A DNA stretch of 21,350 nt from IMG/VR virus record IMGVR_UViG_3300022200_008294, positions 1 through 21,350 of that record; one strand, written 5' to 3'. Below, in pieces: positions 5,946 through 11,718 of the stretch (the first letter of the stretch is position 1; each line of letters starts with the position of its first letter). Source of the stretch: a virus. The position numbers and the translations under genes were made by a program. The notes below the pieces were generated by a model. That model was not told the origin of the DNA and did not search any database. It saw only the letters and a list, made by a program, of their open reading frames with translations.

Positions 5946-6365
5946 ATGAGTGAAACAACAGAGAAACCAACATTTCAACCTTTAGATGCCGGTGATTACA
6001 TGGTAAGGCTAAGTAGGTTTGAGGAAAAGAAGACTAAAAATGGTGCCGGTGTATTAATTTCATCGGGATTTGAAGTAGTCAATGGTGAGCAAAAAGGTAG
6101 ATTGATCTTCCACAACTTTCTGGTTGAACACACTAACCCAAAGGCACAAGAAATAGGTAATAATCAGTTAGACGATTATTTAAAAGCCGTTGGTGCAGGT
6201 GGTTTAGAAGGTATCAACAACGACAGAACGCTTTTAGAACAGTGGACCGAGATCCCTTTTATTGCCGTAGTAAATATTGAAGAGCCTTCTTCATACAAAG
6301 CCGCTGACGGTACGATGAAAAAGAGTAAGCCTAGAAATAACATTAAAAAGTTTATGGCGCGATAA
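5946..6365 (+). CDS. DUF669 family protein, probable ssDNA-binding/recombination partner
   Basis: This 139-residue protein matches the DUF669 (PF05037) pattern: an N-terminal FQPLDAGDYMVRL strand, EKKTKNGAG followed by a beta strand, FEVVNGEQKGRLIFHNF, HTNPKAQEIG with a helix, a middle helix ending in GAGGL, and a final RNNIKKFMAR. Proteins of this family are found beside phage recombinases and exonucleases and are thought to bind single-stranded DNA with an OB-like fold. That role is family knowledge, not shown here. The start is certain (AAGGAG, 5935-5940). It is the last gene before the long non-coding stretch. Confidence 0.82.
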   Translation: MSETTEKPTFQPLDAGDYMVRLSRFEEKKTKNGAGVLISSGFEVVNGEQKGRLIFHNFLVEHTNPKAQEIGNNQLDDYLKAVGAGGLEGINNDRTLLEQWTEIPFIAVVNIEEPSSYKAADGTMKKSKPRNNIKKFMAR

Positions 6366-6659
6366 AAAGCCCATGTAACACCGAAACTGATAATTCGGAG
6401 TTAGTTGCAAAAGGGCTGATGCTCCTTACTAGGGAAAAGCTATCCTGCTAATGTTAAACGGTCAACCCTGAGTAAGGTTTAAAACTGCTCGTTTAAGGCG
6501 TAACCTGCCTCTCGACCGCTTTTCCATGCTTGCTTGGTAATGATAAGTGACGAGTTTAAAAACAGTAAGCTGAAAGTGGTTAGGTTGACGAGCTATCGTT
6601 ATTATTTAGAGACAGAGTGCCGAAGGTACGACTGGCTCAACCGACCTACGGAGGGAGCT
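6366..6659 (+). ncRNA. candidate structured RNA or cis-regulatory leader with pseudoknot potential
   Basis: This 294-base stretch has no convincing gene. My hand count over 6420-6660 gives about 45% GC, against about 25-33% in the next gene. By eye it holds H1 6368-6372/6413-6417 around a 9-bp hairpin (6376-6385/6394-6403, one A-A mismatch); A 6424-6430/6471-6477 (7 bp); B 6433-6440/6518-6525 (8 bp); C 6454-6460/6490-6496 (7 bp); D 6496-6499/6507-6510; E 6528-6534/6564-6570 (7 bp, one G-U); F 6583-6588/6637-6642 (6 bp); and a hairpin with a GAA loop (6613-6634). Helix A crosses B and C, a pseudoknot. No match to group I intron, RNase P, tmRNA, tRNA or hammerhead consensus was found. Single helices of this length can arise by chance; the clustering and base composition are the argument. 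It may act as a leader of the following genes, a separate RNA, or part of an origin. Confidence 0.4.
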
Positions 6660-6881
6660 ATGAACATAGCGTTATTAGAACAAGAACTAACAGATCTATT
6701 AAATAAAAATCCAGAATTATTTGAACTACAAGCCACTCTTTCTATAGCTTTATCACACATAATAGATCCAGAAGAAAGAATGAACCATGTATTTTCTGAA
6801 ATGGTAAAAAGCTTAGCTACCATGAACTTAATTTTACAACTAACAAATATGGAGTTATCATGTACATCTTTAAAAGTATAA
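6660..6881 (+). CDS. helical hypothetical protein (73 aa)
   Basis: This 73-residue protein is unrecognised, mostly amphipathic helix (ALLEQELTDLLNKN and following). The start at 6660 is chosen because GGAGGG (6650-6655) precedes it. The frame is open upstream to a TTG at 6534 and an ATG at 6539, but that extension lacks an SD and uses rare GC-rich codons unlike this genome, consistent with non-coding RNA sequence there. The 3' end overlaps the next gene by 22 bases. Confidence 0.6.
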   Translation: MNIALLEQELTDLLNKNPELFELQATLSIALSHIIDPEERMNHVFSEMVKSLATMNLILQLTNMELSCTSLKV

Positions 6882-7030
6882 AAGATCCTAATAACAGATT
6901 CGATATATCCGATATAACTTTTGAAATAGATAGTGTAGACCGAGATGACATTGTAGAGCAGTTTTTAATATTTCTAAGTGCATGTGGCTATCTTACAACA
7001 GATTTAAAAGAAGGGATGGACGTAGAATGA
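6860..7030 (+). CDS. acidic hypothetical protein (56 aa)
   Basis: This 56-residue acidic protein is unrecognised, with alternating beta-like and helical segments and no Cys motif. GGAG (6851-6854) lies six bases from the ATG. It overlaps the preceding gene by 22 bases and ends in an ATGA overlap with the polymerase start, so it is probably translated together with the polymerase. Confidence 0.55.
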   Translation: MYIFKSIKDPNNRFDISDITFEIDSVDRDDIVEQFLIFLSACGYLTTDLKEGMDVE

Positions 7031-8748
7031 TATTCTTAGACCAAACATATGAAATTACAATTTGGAATATGGAAATTGGAAAATTAGGACGTTTCGTGGC
7101 AATAGACACAGAGACTACAATGATGCCTTTTTACATGACTCCCGACCTAGTAACAATGCAAGCTTTTTCAGGAGGAAATAATGTCTATTACATACCAGAA
7201 GATCAAATCGGTGCCTTTATGGACTGTCATAGCGATTCTTATTTATTGCTTCAAAACGCCCCTTTTGATATGGACGTACTTTCGAAAAAGTTATCCAGTA
7301 GTGAACGTGTGTATAGAAGTTATGATAATGATCGCGTTCGTGATATTGGTGTATTATACAGGTTATCACACCTTGCTCAACATGGCTTTGTCCCCTTTAA
7401 AAGAAATCTCAGTTTACTTAGCAAAATATATTTAGGGAAGGAATTAGTTAAGGACGAAACTAGAGAGAACTTTGGACAATTTTTAGGGAGTAAAATATCC
7501 TCAATTCCTGATAACTACTTAGAGTATGGTGCGATTGACGTAATTGCGACATATAAAATCTATTTTGCTTTGATAGGTGAAATAAGACCTCACGATAAAC
7601 ATAATAACTTACTGTCCCATGATATCCAAGTAAAGGGTGATTTAGCATTACTTCATATGCACAAAAACGGCATAGGATTTGATCTTTCTCAAAGAGATGG
7701 TTGGTTAGAAGGTGTTGATATTGAGATGCAAAAACATAGAGATATATTGGCTTCATGGGGATGGGTTAGAGGAAGAAAAGGTATAAAGGATGTATTTAAC
7801 GATATTATGGTTAGGCTTGGTATTTCCGATAAATTGCCAAAAACTAGTACTGGAGAGCTGTCTTGTGCAGGAGACGACTTGGCACCATATAGAAAGTATC
7901 AATTCGTTGCCTCCTTCTTGGAATATCAGAGCCTTGAAAAAGCCAGTGGATTTGTTAGGGACATTACGACAAACTGTGTTCATCCACGCTACAATTTACT
8001 GGTAAATACTGGAAGAACTAGTTGCTCAAAACCAAACTTTCAACAGTTACCAAAGTTAGGTGGAATTAGGGAAATGTTTGTTCCCCAAGATAAAGATAAT
8101 ACTTTTATAATAACGGATTACGCGGCAATAGAACTTGCCACTTTAGCTCAAGTTAGTTATAACACCTATGGTTATTCTATTATGATGGATAGGATTAATG
8201 AGGGACAAGATCTCCATAAATACTACGCTTCCGTAATGAATAACTGTGAGATTAAAGACGTTAATAAGCAACAACGACAAGAGGCTAAGGCAGCGAATTT
8301 CGGCTTTCCCGGTGGTCTTGGTGTAGATACCTTCATAGAATTTTCTAATGGTTATGGATTAGATTTAACTAAAGAGAAAGCCAAAGAAATGAAAGACGTT
8401 TGGTTTAACGCTTTTCCAGAAATGGAAGATTATATGAAAAATGAGATTGGACATGTATTCACATTAACAGGGAGAAAACGTGGAAATACTACATTTTGTG
8501 CTGAGAAGAATACTCCTTTTCAAGGTCTTGCAGCGGACGGTGCTAAATTGGCTTTATATAATCTTGACAAAGCCGGGTTTAAAGTGGTTGGATTCGTACA
8601 CGACGAAATCATATGTGAAGTTAAGAAGAGTGATGCTGAGAAATTACTTACAAAACAAGAGCAAATAATGATAGACTCTATGAAGACAGTTGTTCCAGAT
8701 GTGTTAGTCGGTGTTGAATCAAATATTTCAGATTATTATACCAAATAA
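7027..8748 (+). CDS. family A DNA polymerase with 3'-5' proofreading domain
   Basis: This 573-residue replicative polymerase extends primers on phage DNA. The exonuclease domain shows motif I AIDTET (D27, E29), motif II NAPFD (D81) and motif III YGAID (Y167, D171). The polymerase domain shows NTGRTSCSKPNFQQLP (327-342), motif A DYAAIEL (D364), motif B with R417, K421, F425, G426, and motif C HDE (525-527). There is no 5' nuclease domain, as in other phage enzymes. F425 occupies the site of E. coli F762, which in known enzymes favours discrimination against dideoxynucleotides. Motif B continues FPGG rather than the usual xxYG, a form I associate with other phage polymerases. The ATG at 7027 (ATGA overlap with the previous gene) is preferred over an in-frame ATG at 6982, which lies inside that gene and adds residues before the natural domain start. 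Confidence 0.92.
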   Translation: MIFLDQTYEITIWNMEIGKLGRFVAIDTETTMMPFYMTPDLVTMQAFSGGNNVYYIPEDQIGAFMDCHSDSYLLLQNAPFDMDVLSKKLSSSERVYRSYDNDRVRDIGVLYRLSHLAQHGFVPFKRNLSLLSKIYLGKELVKDETRENFGQFLGSKISSIPDNYLEYGAIDVIATYKIYFALIGEIRPHDKHNNLLSHDIQVKGDLALLHMHKNGIGFDLSQRDGWLEGVDIEMQKHRDILASWGWVRGRKGIKDVFNDIMVRLGISDKLPKTSTGELSCAGDDLAPYRKYQFVASFLEYQSLEKASGFVRDITTNCVHPRYNLLVNTGRTSCSKPNFQQLPKLGGIREMFVPQDKDNTFIITDYAAIELATLAQVSYNTYGYSIMMDRINEGQDLHKYYASVMNNCEIKDVNKQQRQEAKAANFGFPGGLGVDTFIEFSNGYGLDLTKEKAKEMKDVWFNAFPEMEDYMKNEIGHVFTLTGRKRGNTTFCAEKNTPFQGLAADGAKLALYNLDKAGFKVVGFVHDEIICEVKKSDAEKLLTKQEQIMIDSMKTVVPDVLVGVESNISDYYTK

Positions 8749-8756
8749 GGATTCTT

Positions 8757-9041
8757 ATGTCAGATAAATTTAAAATAGGTGATAAGGTTACTCATAAGCA
8801 CTACGGTAAAGAGGGAGTTATTGTAGAAATGGTTAATTCCGTATGGGTTACAGTTATTCATGAGGAGGAACACTTTTTTTGGGATAGAGATTCTATTGAA
8901 GTTAAGTCTGAAAAAGTTCCGTGGATACCTTGTATAAAGCAGCAATTAAAGATAATTTGTAGATGCCAGAGTAGAGATCTTTTTCATTATGGTTGTAGAT
9001 GTGGGGCTTTTGACAAGGAGAAAAATGAGGTACAAGGATAG
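8757..9041 (+). CDS. KOW/SH3-like protein with C-terminal Cys cluster (94 aa)
   Basis: This 94-residue protein has two parts. Residues 1-50 (KFKIGDKVTHKHYGKEGVIV and following strands) look like a small beta-barrel of the KOW/SH3 type often used to bind nucleic acid or protein. Residues 68-83 hold C-x-C and then C-x-C-G-A, a probable zinc site. A good SD (AAGGA, 8747-8751) precedes the ATG nine bases after the polymerase stop. A related first part is encoded at 9417-9644. The function is unknown; binding near the polymerase product is inference from position. Confidence 0.65.
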   Translation: MSDKFKIGDKVTHKHYGKEGVIVEMVNSVWVTVIHEEEHFFWDRDSIEVKSEKVPWIPCIKQQLKIICRCQSRDLFHYGCRCGAFDKEKNEVQG

Positions 9042-9210
9042 TATAGCTGAAGTCATACTAATAGAGCGAGAACGTGGTATGACATATAAAGAAATTGCTG
9101 AGAAGCTGGACATAAGTATATATAAAATTAAAAAGGTGGTGTATGGCGAACGAGATGTCAGAGAAAGAAAAGGAAAAGGAAAAAATAATAAGAGCGATCT
9201 GGATGCATAA
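9025..9210 (+). CDS. small helix-turn-helix protein (61 aa)
   Basis: Residues 5-40 read as a helix-turn-helix (AEVILIERERGMTYKEIAEKLDISIYKIKKVV), with the typical GMTYKEIAEKLDIS turn seen in resolvase-like and sigma region-4-like domains, followed by a highly basic tail. It probably binds DNA and may regulate phage transcription or aid replication. The ATG at 9025 is chosen over an in-frame one at 8989 because AAGGAG (9015-9020) lies just upstream. It overlaps the previous gene by 17 bases and the next by 68, in a different frame. Confidence 0.68.
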   Translation: MRYKDSIAEVILIERERGMTYKEIAEKLDISIYKIKKVVYGERDVRERKGKGKNNKSDLDA

Positions 9211-9277
9211 TAAATTAATAGACGTTTATCCAGAAATATATAAATACTTAAAAGCTGCTTATGAGGAGGAAAAATGA
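9143..9277 (+). CDS. highly charged hypothetical protein (44 aa)
   Basis: This 44-residue protein opens with alternating Glu and Lys and then carries a short helical part with several aromatic residues (Trp, His, four Tyr). AAGGTGG (9133-9139) serves its ATG. Its first 68 bases lie within the 3' part of the HTH gene in another frame, and its stop overlaps the next ATG (ATGA at 9274). The coupling at both ends suggests real translation. No family was recognised. Confidence 0.5.
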   Translation: MANEMSEKEKEKEKIIRAIWMHNKLIDVYPEIYKYLKAAYEEEK

Positions 9278-9420
9278 GCGACAAGATGTTATGTGAGGAG
9301 TGCGGAGGAGATTTCGATGAACTCCATACCACACAGAAGATGCAAGATAGAGATGGAACCCATTATTGGGTATGTATTTCATGCTTAGAGGTTCTTGAAC
9401 CAACGGAGGCATCATTATAA
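9274..9420 (+). CDS. zinc-ribbon small protein (48 aa)
   Basis: This 48-residue protein is little more than a zinc ribbon: C7-x-x-C10 (CEEC) and C34-x-x-C37 (CISC), 23 residues apart, in the standard treble-clef/ribbon spacing, with a hydrophobic strand (HYWVC) before the second knuckle. Such mini-proteins bind nucleic acid or partner proteins. GAGGAGG (9263-9269) provides a strong SD and the start overlaps the previous stop. The 3' end contains the GGAGG that seems to serve the next frame. Confidence 0.68.
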   Translation: MSDKMLCEECGGDFDELHTTQKMQDRDGTHYWVCISCLEVLEPTEASL

Positions 9421-9644
9421 CTAAATTTAATATAAATGACATTGTAGTGTATAACCACCAAGGTGTACTTAACGTAGGTATTATTGTAAAGATGACTATT
9501 TTAGGAGAGGAAAGTGATGTTCTCTACCAATTAAACAACGGTGAGACAATTTTAGAAGACGTTATTCTAGAGTATGTAGGTAATGTTAAACGTATTCAGG
9601 AGAGAGTTTATGACGACAAGCCAAGTTCAGACGATATATCTTAG
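9417..9644 (+). CDS. KOW-like small protein, probably with a non-AUG start
   Basis: The frame encodes about 75 residues beginning TKFNINDIVVYNHQGVLNVG, which matches in pattern the N-terminus of the 8757-9041 product (DKFKIGDKVTHKHYGKEG). To include that part, translation must begin at 9417 (ATA) or 9414 (ATT), downstream of GGAGG (9405-9409); ATA at 9417 overlaps the previous stop as ATAA. The first conventional start, GTG at 9447, has no SD and would cut away the first strand of the domain. The protein end overlaps the next gene by 35 bases. If a conventional start is required, the gene is 9447-9644. The function is unknown, though a small beta-barrel fold is likely. Confidence 0.6.
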   Translation: MTKFNINDIVVYNHQGVLNVGIIVKMTILGEESDVLYQLNNGETILEDVILEYVGNVKRIQERVYDDKPSSDDIS

Positions 9645-10206
9645 TAAAGTTGACCAGAAAAAAGCAAAACAGTTTGCTGCTTTAAGGGTGGCTGAAAACC
9701 AAGCACTTTATGAAAAAAGAGGTGGCTTTAAGAAAGAGGATATAATAAGTGGCGCGATGGCTGAACTGGCTGTATACAAAGTCCTTAAAGCGCATGGCTC
9801 TAACGTAGGTAAACCGGATTTAACTATCCACACTACACGACAAAAATCATACGATGCAGACCTAACTGATGGTAAATTTCACTTTCATGTTAAAGGACAA
9901 ACTCTAGAGAGTAAGTCTAAATATGGTGCCTCATGGATTATGCAGCGAAAGGACCCTATCATAAATGATACGAAATTGTGTCACTACTTGGTTCCTTGTA
10001 CGGTATGCGTAGATACTGGAAGAGTAGAGATCTATGGAATCATGTCAATTCGCTCCTTAGTAGCGCAGGGTTGTATAGGCGAGTGCAAGTTAGAGTGGTT
10101 CAGGAAAACGAAGGTAGCGCTGTATTTGGACCATATAGAGGGTATTCTGAGCAAACATGCCAGATGGGGCTTTTTAAAGAAGTTGAAAGAGGATTTAAGG
10201 GAATAG
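9610..10206 (+). CDS. PD-(D/E)XK nuclease-like protein (198 aa)
   Basis: This 198-residue protein shows the layout of a restriction-endonuclease-like fold: a helix with GAMAELAVYKVL (E52), a strand with KSYDADL (D82, D84) and a strand ending FHVKGQ (K95, Q97). Later segments are helical and basic. Such folds cut DNA or process junctions, and a phage protein of this size could be a structure-specific nuclease or a host-DNA-degrading enzyme. The usual acidic residue two before the Lys is His93, so catalysis is not assured. The start at 9610 (ATG with AGGAGAGAG at 9598-9606) is preferred over an in-frame ATG at 9583. It overlaps the previous gene by 35 bases. No closer family was recognised. Confidence 0.6.
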   Translation: MTTSQVQTIYLSKVDQKKAKQFAALRVAENQALYEKRGGFKKEDIISGAMAELAVYKVLKAHGSNVGKPDLTIHTTRQKSYDADLTDGKFHFHVKGQTLESKSKYGASWIMQRKDPIINDTKLCHYLVPCTVCVDTGRVEIYGIMSIRSLVAQGCIGECKLEWFRKTKVALYLDHIEGILSKHARWGFLKKLKEDLRE

Positions 10207-10208
10207 TC

Positions 10209-10466
10209 ATGGTAGAAGTAATTGGATATGTTGGTGGATTTTTATTTGCATTTTGTGGTCTTCCTCAAGCCTATCTTTGTTACAAAGATGGACACGCCAA
10301 AGGAGTTAGTTCTGGCTTACTTTGGATGTGGCTATCAGGGGAAGTACTTGTTCAGGCTTATGTTATTTTGAAGCATGGTTTTGATATGCCTTTACTAATT
10401 AACTATTGGGTTAATACAGTTTTTGTATCAGTTATTATTAAATATAAATATTGGGAGAGGAAATGA
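10209..10466 (+). CDS. PQ-loop / SemiSWEET-like membrane protein (85 aa)
   Basis: This 85-residue protein has three hydrophobic segments (about 4-24, 36-55 and 61-79) and the diagnostic Pro-Gln pair (P19-Q20 in FCGLPQAY) near the end of the first, followed by KDGHAKGVS, the pattern of a single triple-helix-bundle PQ-loop unit. Bacterial SemiSWEETs have the same length and dimerise to form a sugar-transport pore in the inner membrane. AAGGG (10196-10200) eight bases before the ATG fixes the start. The longer open frame from 9978 is the antecedent gene read in another frame. Its stop overlaps the next tiny membrane-protein gene. Transport of sugars or another small molecule during infection is inference; the family also contains other transporters. 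Confidence 0.72.
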   Translation: MVEVIGYVGGFLFAFCGLPQAYLCYKDGHAKGVSSGLLWMWLSGEVLVQAYVILKHGFDMPLLINYWVNTVFVSVIIKYKYWERK

Positions 10467-10600
10467 AGAGATTATTAATGGCTATGACAATACTAAACAC
10501 TGTATTTTTCGTAGCGTACGGTTCTCCGTACCATGCCCTAGGTGCAGCGGTTGGAGCAATTTATCTTATGGTAGAAGGAGACAAAAATGAAAGCGAGTGA
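10463..10600 (+). CDS. small membrane protein (45 aa)
   Basis: This 45-residue protein has two short hydrophobic stretches (about 4-19 and 25-37) separated by GSPYH, so it probably forms a membrane hairpin. GGGAGAGG (10453-10460) lies upstream, and the start overlaps the PQ-loop stop (ATGA). Its own end contains the AAGGAG of the DUF3310 gene and overlaps that gene by 14 bases. It has no PQ motif. It could be an accessory to the PQ-loop protein or an unrelated membrane peptide. Confidence 0.5.
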   Translation: MKRLLMAMTILNTVFFVAYGSPYHALGAAVGAIYLMVEGDKNESE

Positions 10601-11003
10601 TTTAAAAATTGGAATGACAATATGTATTCCGGGAAAAGACGATCGTAAAATAACCAGTATAGGGAGCCTTGTGTATAGATATACGGAAGGTTCTGAGCAG
10701 TTCTTTTATGAAGATCGGCTTGTTTGGTTAGACGGTTGGAGTCCGGTAGTTGATAATTATAGTGTAGATTTTATCGATGACGAAGAAGACGAAGTTAAAG
10801 CCAGTGACGTTCAGGTTGCAGGAAATCATTATTCTAAACTAAAGATTCAGCCAATGCAATATTGCCTTGAGAACAATCTGAACTACGGGCAGAGTAATAC
10901 GATCAAGTATATAACTCGCTATAAGGATAAAAATGGTATTGAGGACTTAAAGAAAGCGATTCACTGTATAGAACTTTTAATCGAATTTGAGGAGAAACAG
11001 TGA
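10587..11003 (+). CDS. DUF3310 domain protein (T7 gp1.7-type family)
   Basis: The C-terminal part of this 138-residue protein matches DUF3310 (PF11753): GNHYSKLKIQPMQY (78-91), then NTIKYITRYKDKNGIEDLKKA (about 103-123) and a final helix. T7 gp1.7, a protein reported to phosphorylate nucleotides, belongs to the same broad family, so a role in phage nucleotide metabolism is plausible but unproven. Residues 1-60 form a separate beta-rich part (LKIGMTICIPGKDDRKITSI) followed by an acidic linker (DDEEDEVK). AAGGAG (10575-10580) gives a firm start. Confidence 0.78.
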   Translation: MKASDLKIGMTICIPGKDDRKITSIGSLVYRYTEGSEQFFYEDRLVWLDGWSPVVDNYSVDFIDDEEDEVKASDVQVAGNHYSKLKIQPMQYCLENNLNYGQSNTIKYITRYKDKNGIEDLKKAIHCIELLIEFEEKQ

Positions 11004-11077
11004 GTCTAATAACTTTTTCAGTATTGATTTATATAATGGGATTTATAGGAGGGTTTTTATGCGCATACCTAGGTTAA
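11000..11077 (+). CDS. possible 25-residue single-span membrane peptide, GTG start
   Basis: A 25-codon frame starts with GTG at 11000, overlapping the DUF3310 stop (GTGA), six bases after AGGAG (10990-10994). Almost the whole peptide is one hydrophobic segment with a glycine-rich core (MGFIGGFLCAYLG). The SD of the next gene (GGAGGG, 11048-11053) lies inside it. SD, overlap and a clean transmembrane profile together make a real micropeptide reasonable; the role is unknown. Confidence 0.45.
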   Translation: MSLITFSVLIYIMGFIGGFLCAYLG

Positions 11078-11262
11078 TGATTTTAGATAGAGATCCTAGT
11101 TGTCAAGAAGATGTATTAAATATCCAGTTTGATGAAAACACGATTATAATACACGCCTTAGAAGACGTAACAATAGCATTACTAGACGGGGAGTTTCCCT
11201 CTGGTACGTTGAGATTTAAAGAAGGGCAAGTAATAATGCTGCCTTTAGTAGAGGATGAATAA
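11059..11262 (+). CDS. beta-rich hypothetical protein (67 aa)
   Basis: This is an unrecognised 67-residue acidic protein of short beta-like strands. The ATG at 11059 with GGAGGG (11048-11053) is preferred over an in-frame ATG at 10987 that lies in the DUF3310 gene and yields a polar extension unlike the rest. The stop overlaps the next start (TAATG). Confidence 0.55.
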   Translation: MRIPRLMILDRDPSCQEDVLNIQFDENTIIIHALEDVTIALLDGEFPSGTLRFKEGQVIMLPLVEDE

Positions 11263-11462
11263 TGAGAACTGTAGTAAATTCAGACCTTAAATGGAAGGTT
11301 TATAAAGTTCACCACATAGGTGAGAACTATGTAAAGCTAAAAGCGTTATTTTTCTATAAAGGTAATGGTAATGTTTGTTTCTGGTTAAACCCTATGGGCG
11401 AACCTAAGAACTTTAAAGTATTAAGATCGGTATATGATAACTGGGAGTCGGAGAATGAGTAG
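11262..11462 (+). CDS. basic beta-rich hypothetical protein (66 aa)
   Basis: This is an unrecognised 66-residue protein with several aromatic-rich strands (LKWKVYKVHHIGENYVKLKA) and a basic character. GAGGA (11251-11255) serves the ATG, which overlaps the preceding stop. The 3' end overlaps the next gene by eight bases. It may be a small single-domain barrel; no family is recognised. Confidence 0.55.
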   Translation: MRTVVNSDLKWKVYKVHHIGENYVKLKALFFYKGNGNVCFWLNPMGEPKNFKVLRSVYDNWESENE

Positions 11463-11718
11463 ATATAGCAGGTACTACGTTAACAGGACTATGTGTGACG
11501 TATTAAATGAGATGAGATTATGTTGTAAAACGTCTAATTATGGACCCCTAGAATCTCTTATAGAGGAGGCTCAGATAAAAGGTAACCGCATGGAAGCGGC
11601 TCTAGCAGATAAAGGGGATATTGAGGAAATGAATAAAGAGTGGCACGATCTAAAGAATAAATTGAAGGAGCTAAAGTTAGAGGATTCTAGATTAGCTAAA
11701 GACGAAGGGGTATTTTAA
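11455..11718 (+). CDS. hypothetical protein with coiled-coil C-terminus (87 aa)
   Basis: This is an 87-residue protein. The N-terminus is basic and Tyr-rich (SRYSRYYVNR), and the second half is a probable coiled coil (EEMNKEWHDLKNKLKELKLE, about 56-75). The start at 11455 follows GGAG at 11444-11447 and overlaps the previous stop; an in-frame ATG at 11434 is less well placed. It lies directly upstream of the holin-like gene with a TAATG junction, so a lysis or regulatory link is possible. Confidence 0.55.
   Translation: MSRYSRYYVNRTMCDVLNEMRLCCKTSNYGPLESLIEEAQIKGNRMEAALADKGDIEEMNKEWHDLKNKLKELKLEDSRLAKDEGVF

Noticed and set aside
6409-6440. Hammerhead-ribozyme-like CTGATG followed by a short stem and GAAA
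   Set aside because: The conserved A after CTGATG is C, the base before the presumed stem I is not a permitted cleavage site, and stem II is only 3-4 bp.
6366-6659. Group I intron, tmRNA, RNase P RNA or tRNA
   Set aside because: No paired GACTA-like P7 core with a downstream partner, no T-loop sequence, no CCA end and no RNase P core sequence were found. The flanking genes are also complete rather than split.
6534-6659. N-terminal extension of the 6660-6881 gene from TTG 6534 or ATG 6539
   Set aside because: No SD is present, the codons are GC-rich and unlike neighbouring genes, and a strong SD lies directly before the ATG at 6660.
7181-7983. Several frames of 71-98 codons on both strands inside the polymerase gene
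   Set aside because: They overlap the exonuclease and polymerase coding sequence, lack good SD sites and show no domains.
8946-9332. 128-codon leftward frame
   Set aside because: It covers four well-supported rightward genes (HTH, zinc ribbon and neighbours). Its translation is a Ser/Leu/Phe-rich shadow with no domain.
9978-10208. Upstream extension of the PQ-loop protein to an ATG at 9978
   Set aside because: The extension is the nuclease-like gene read in another frame. The ATG at 10209 has its own SD and begins exactly at the transmembrane unit.
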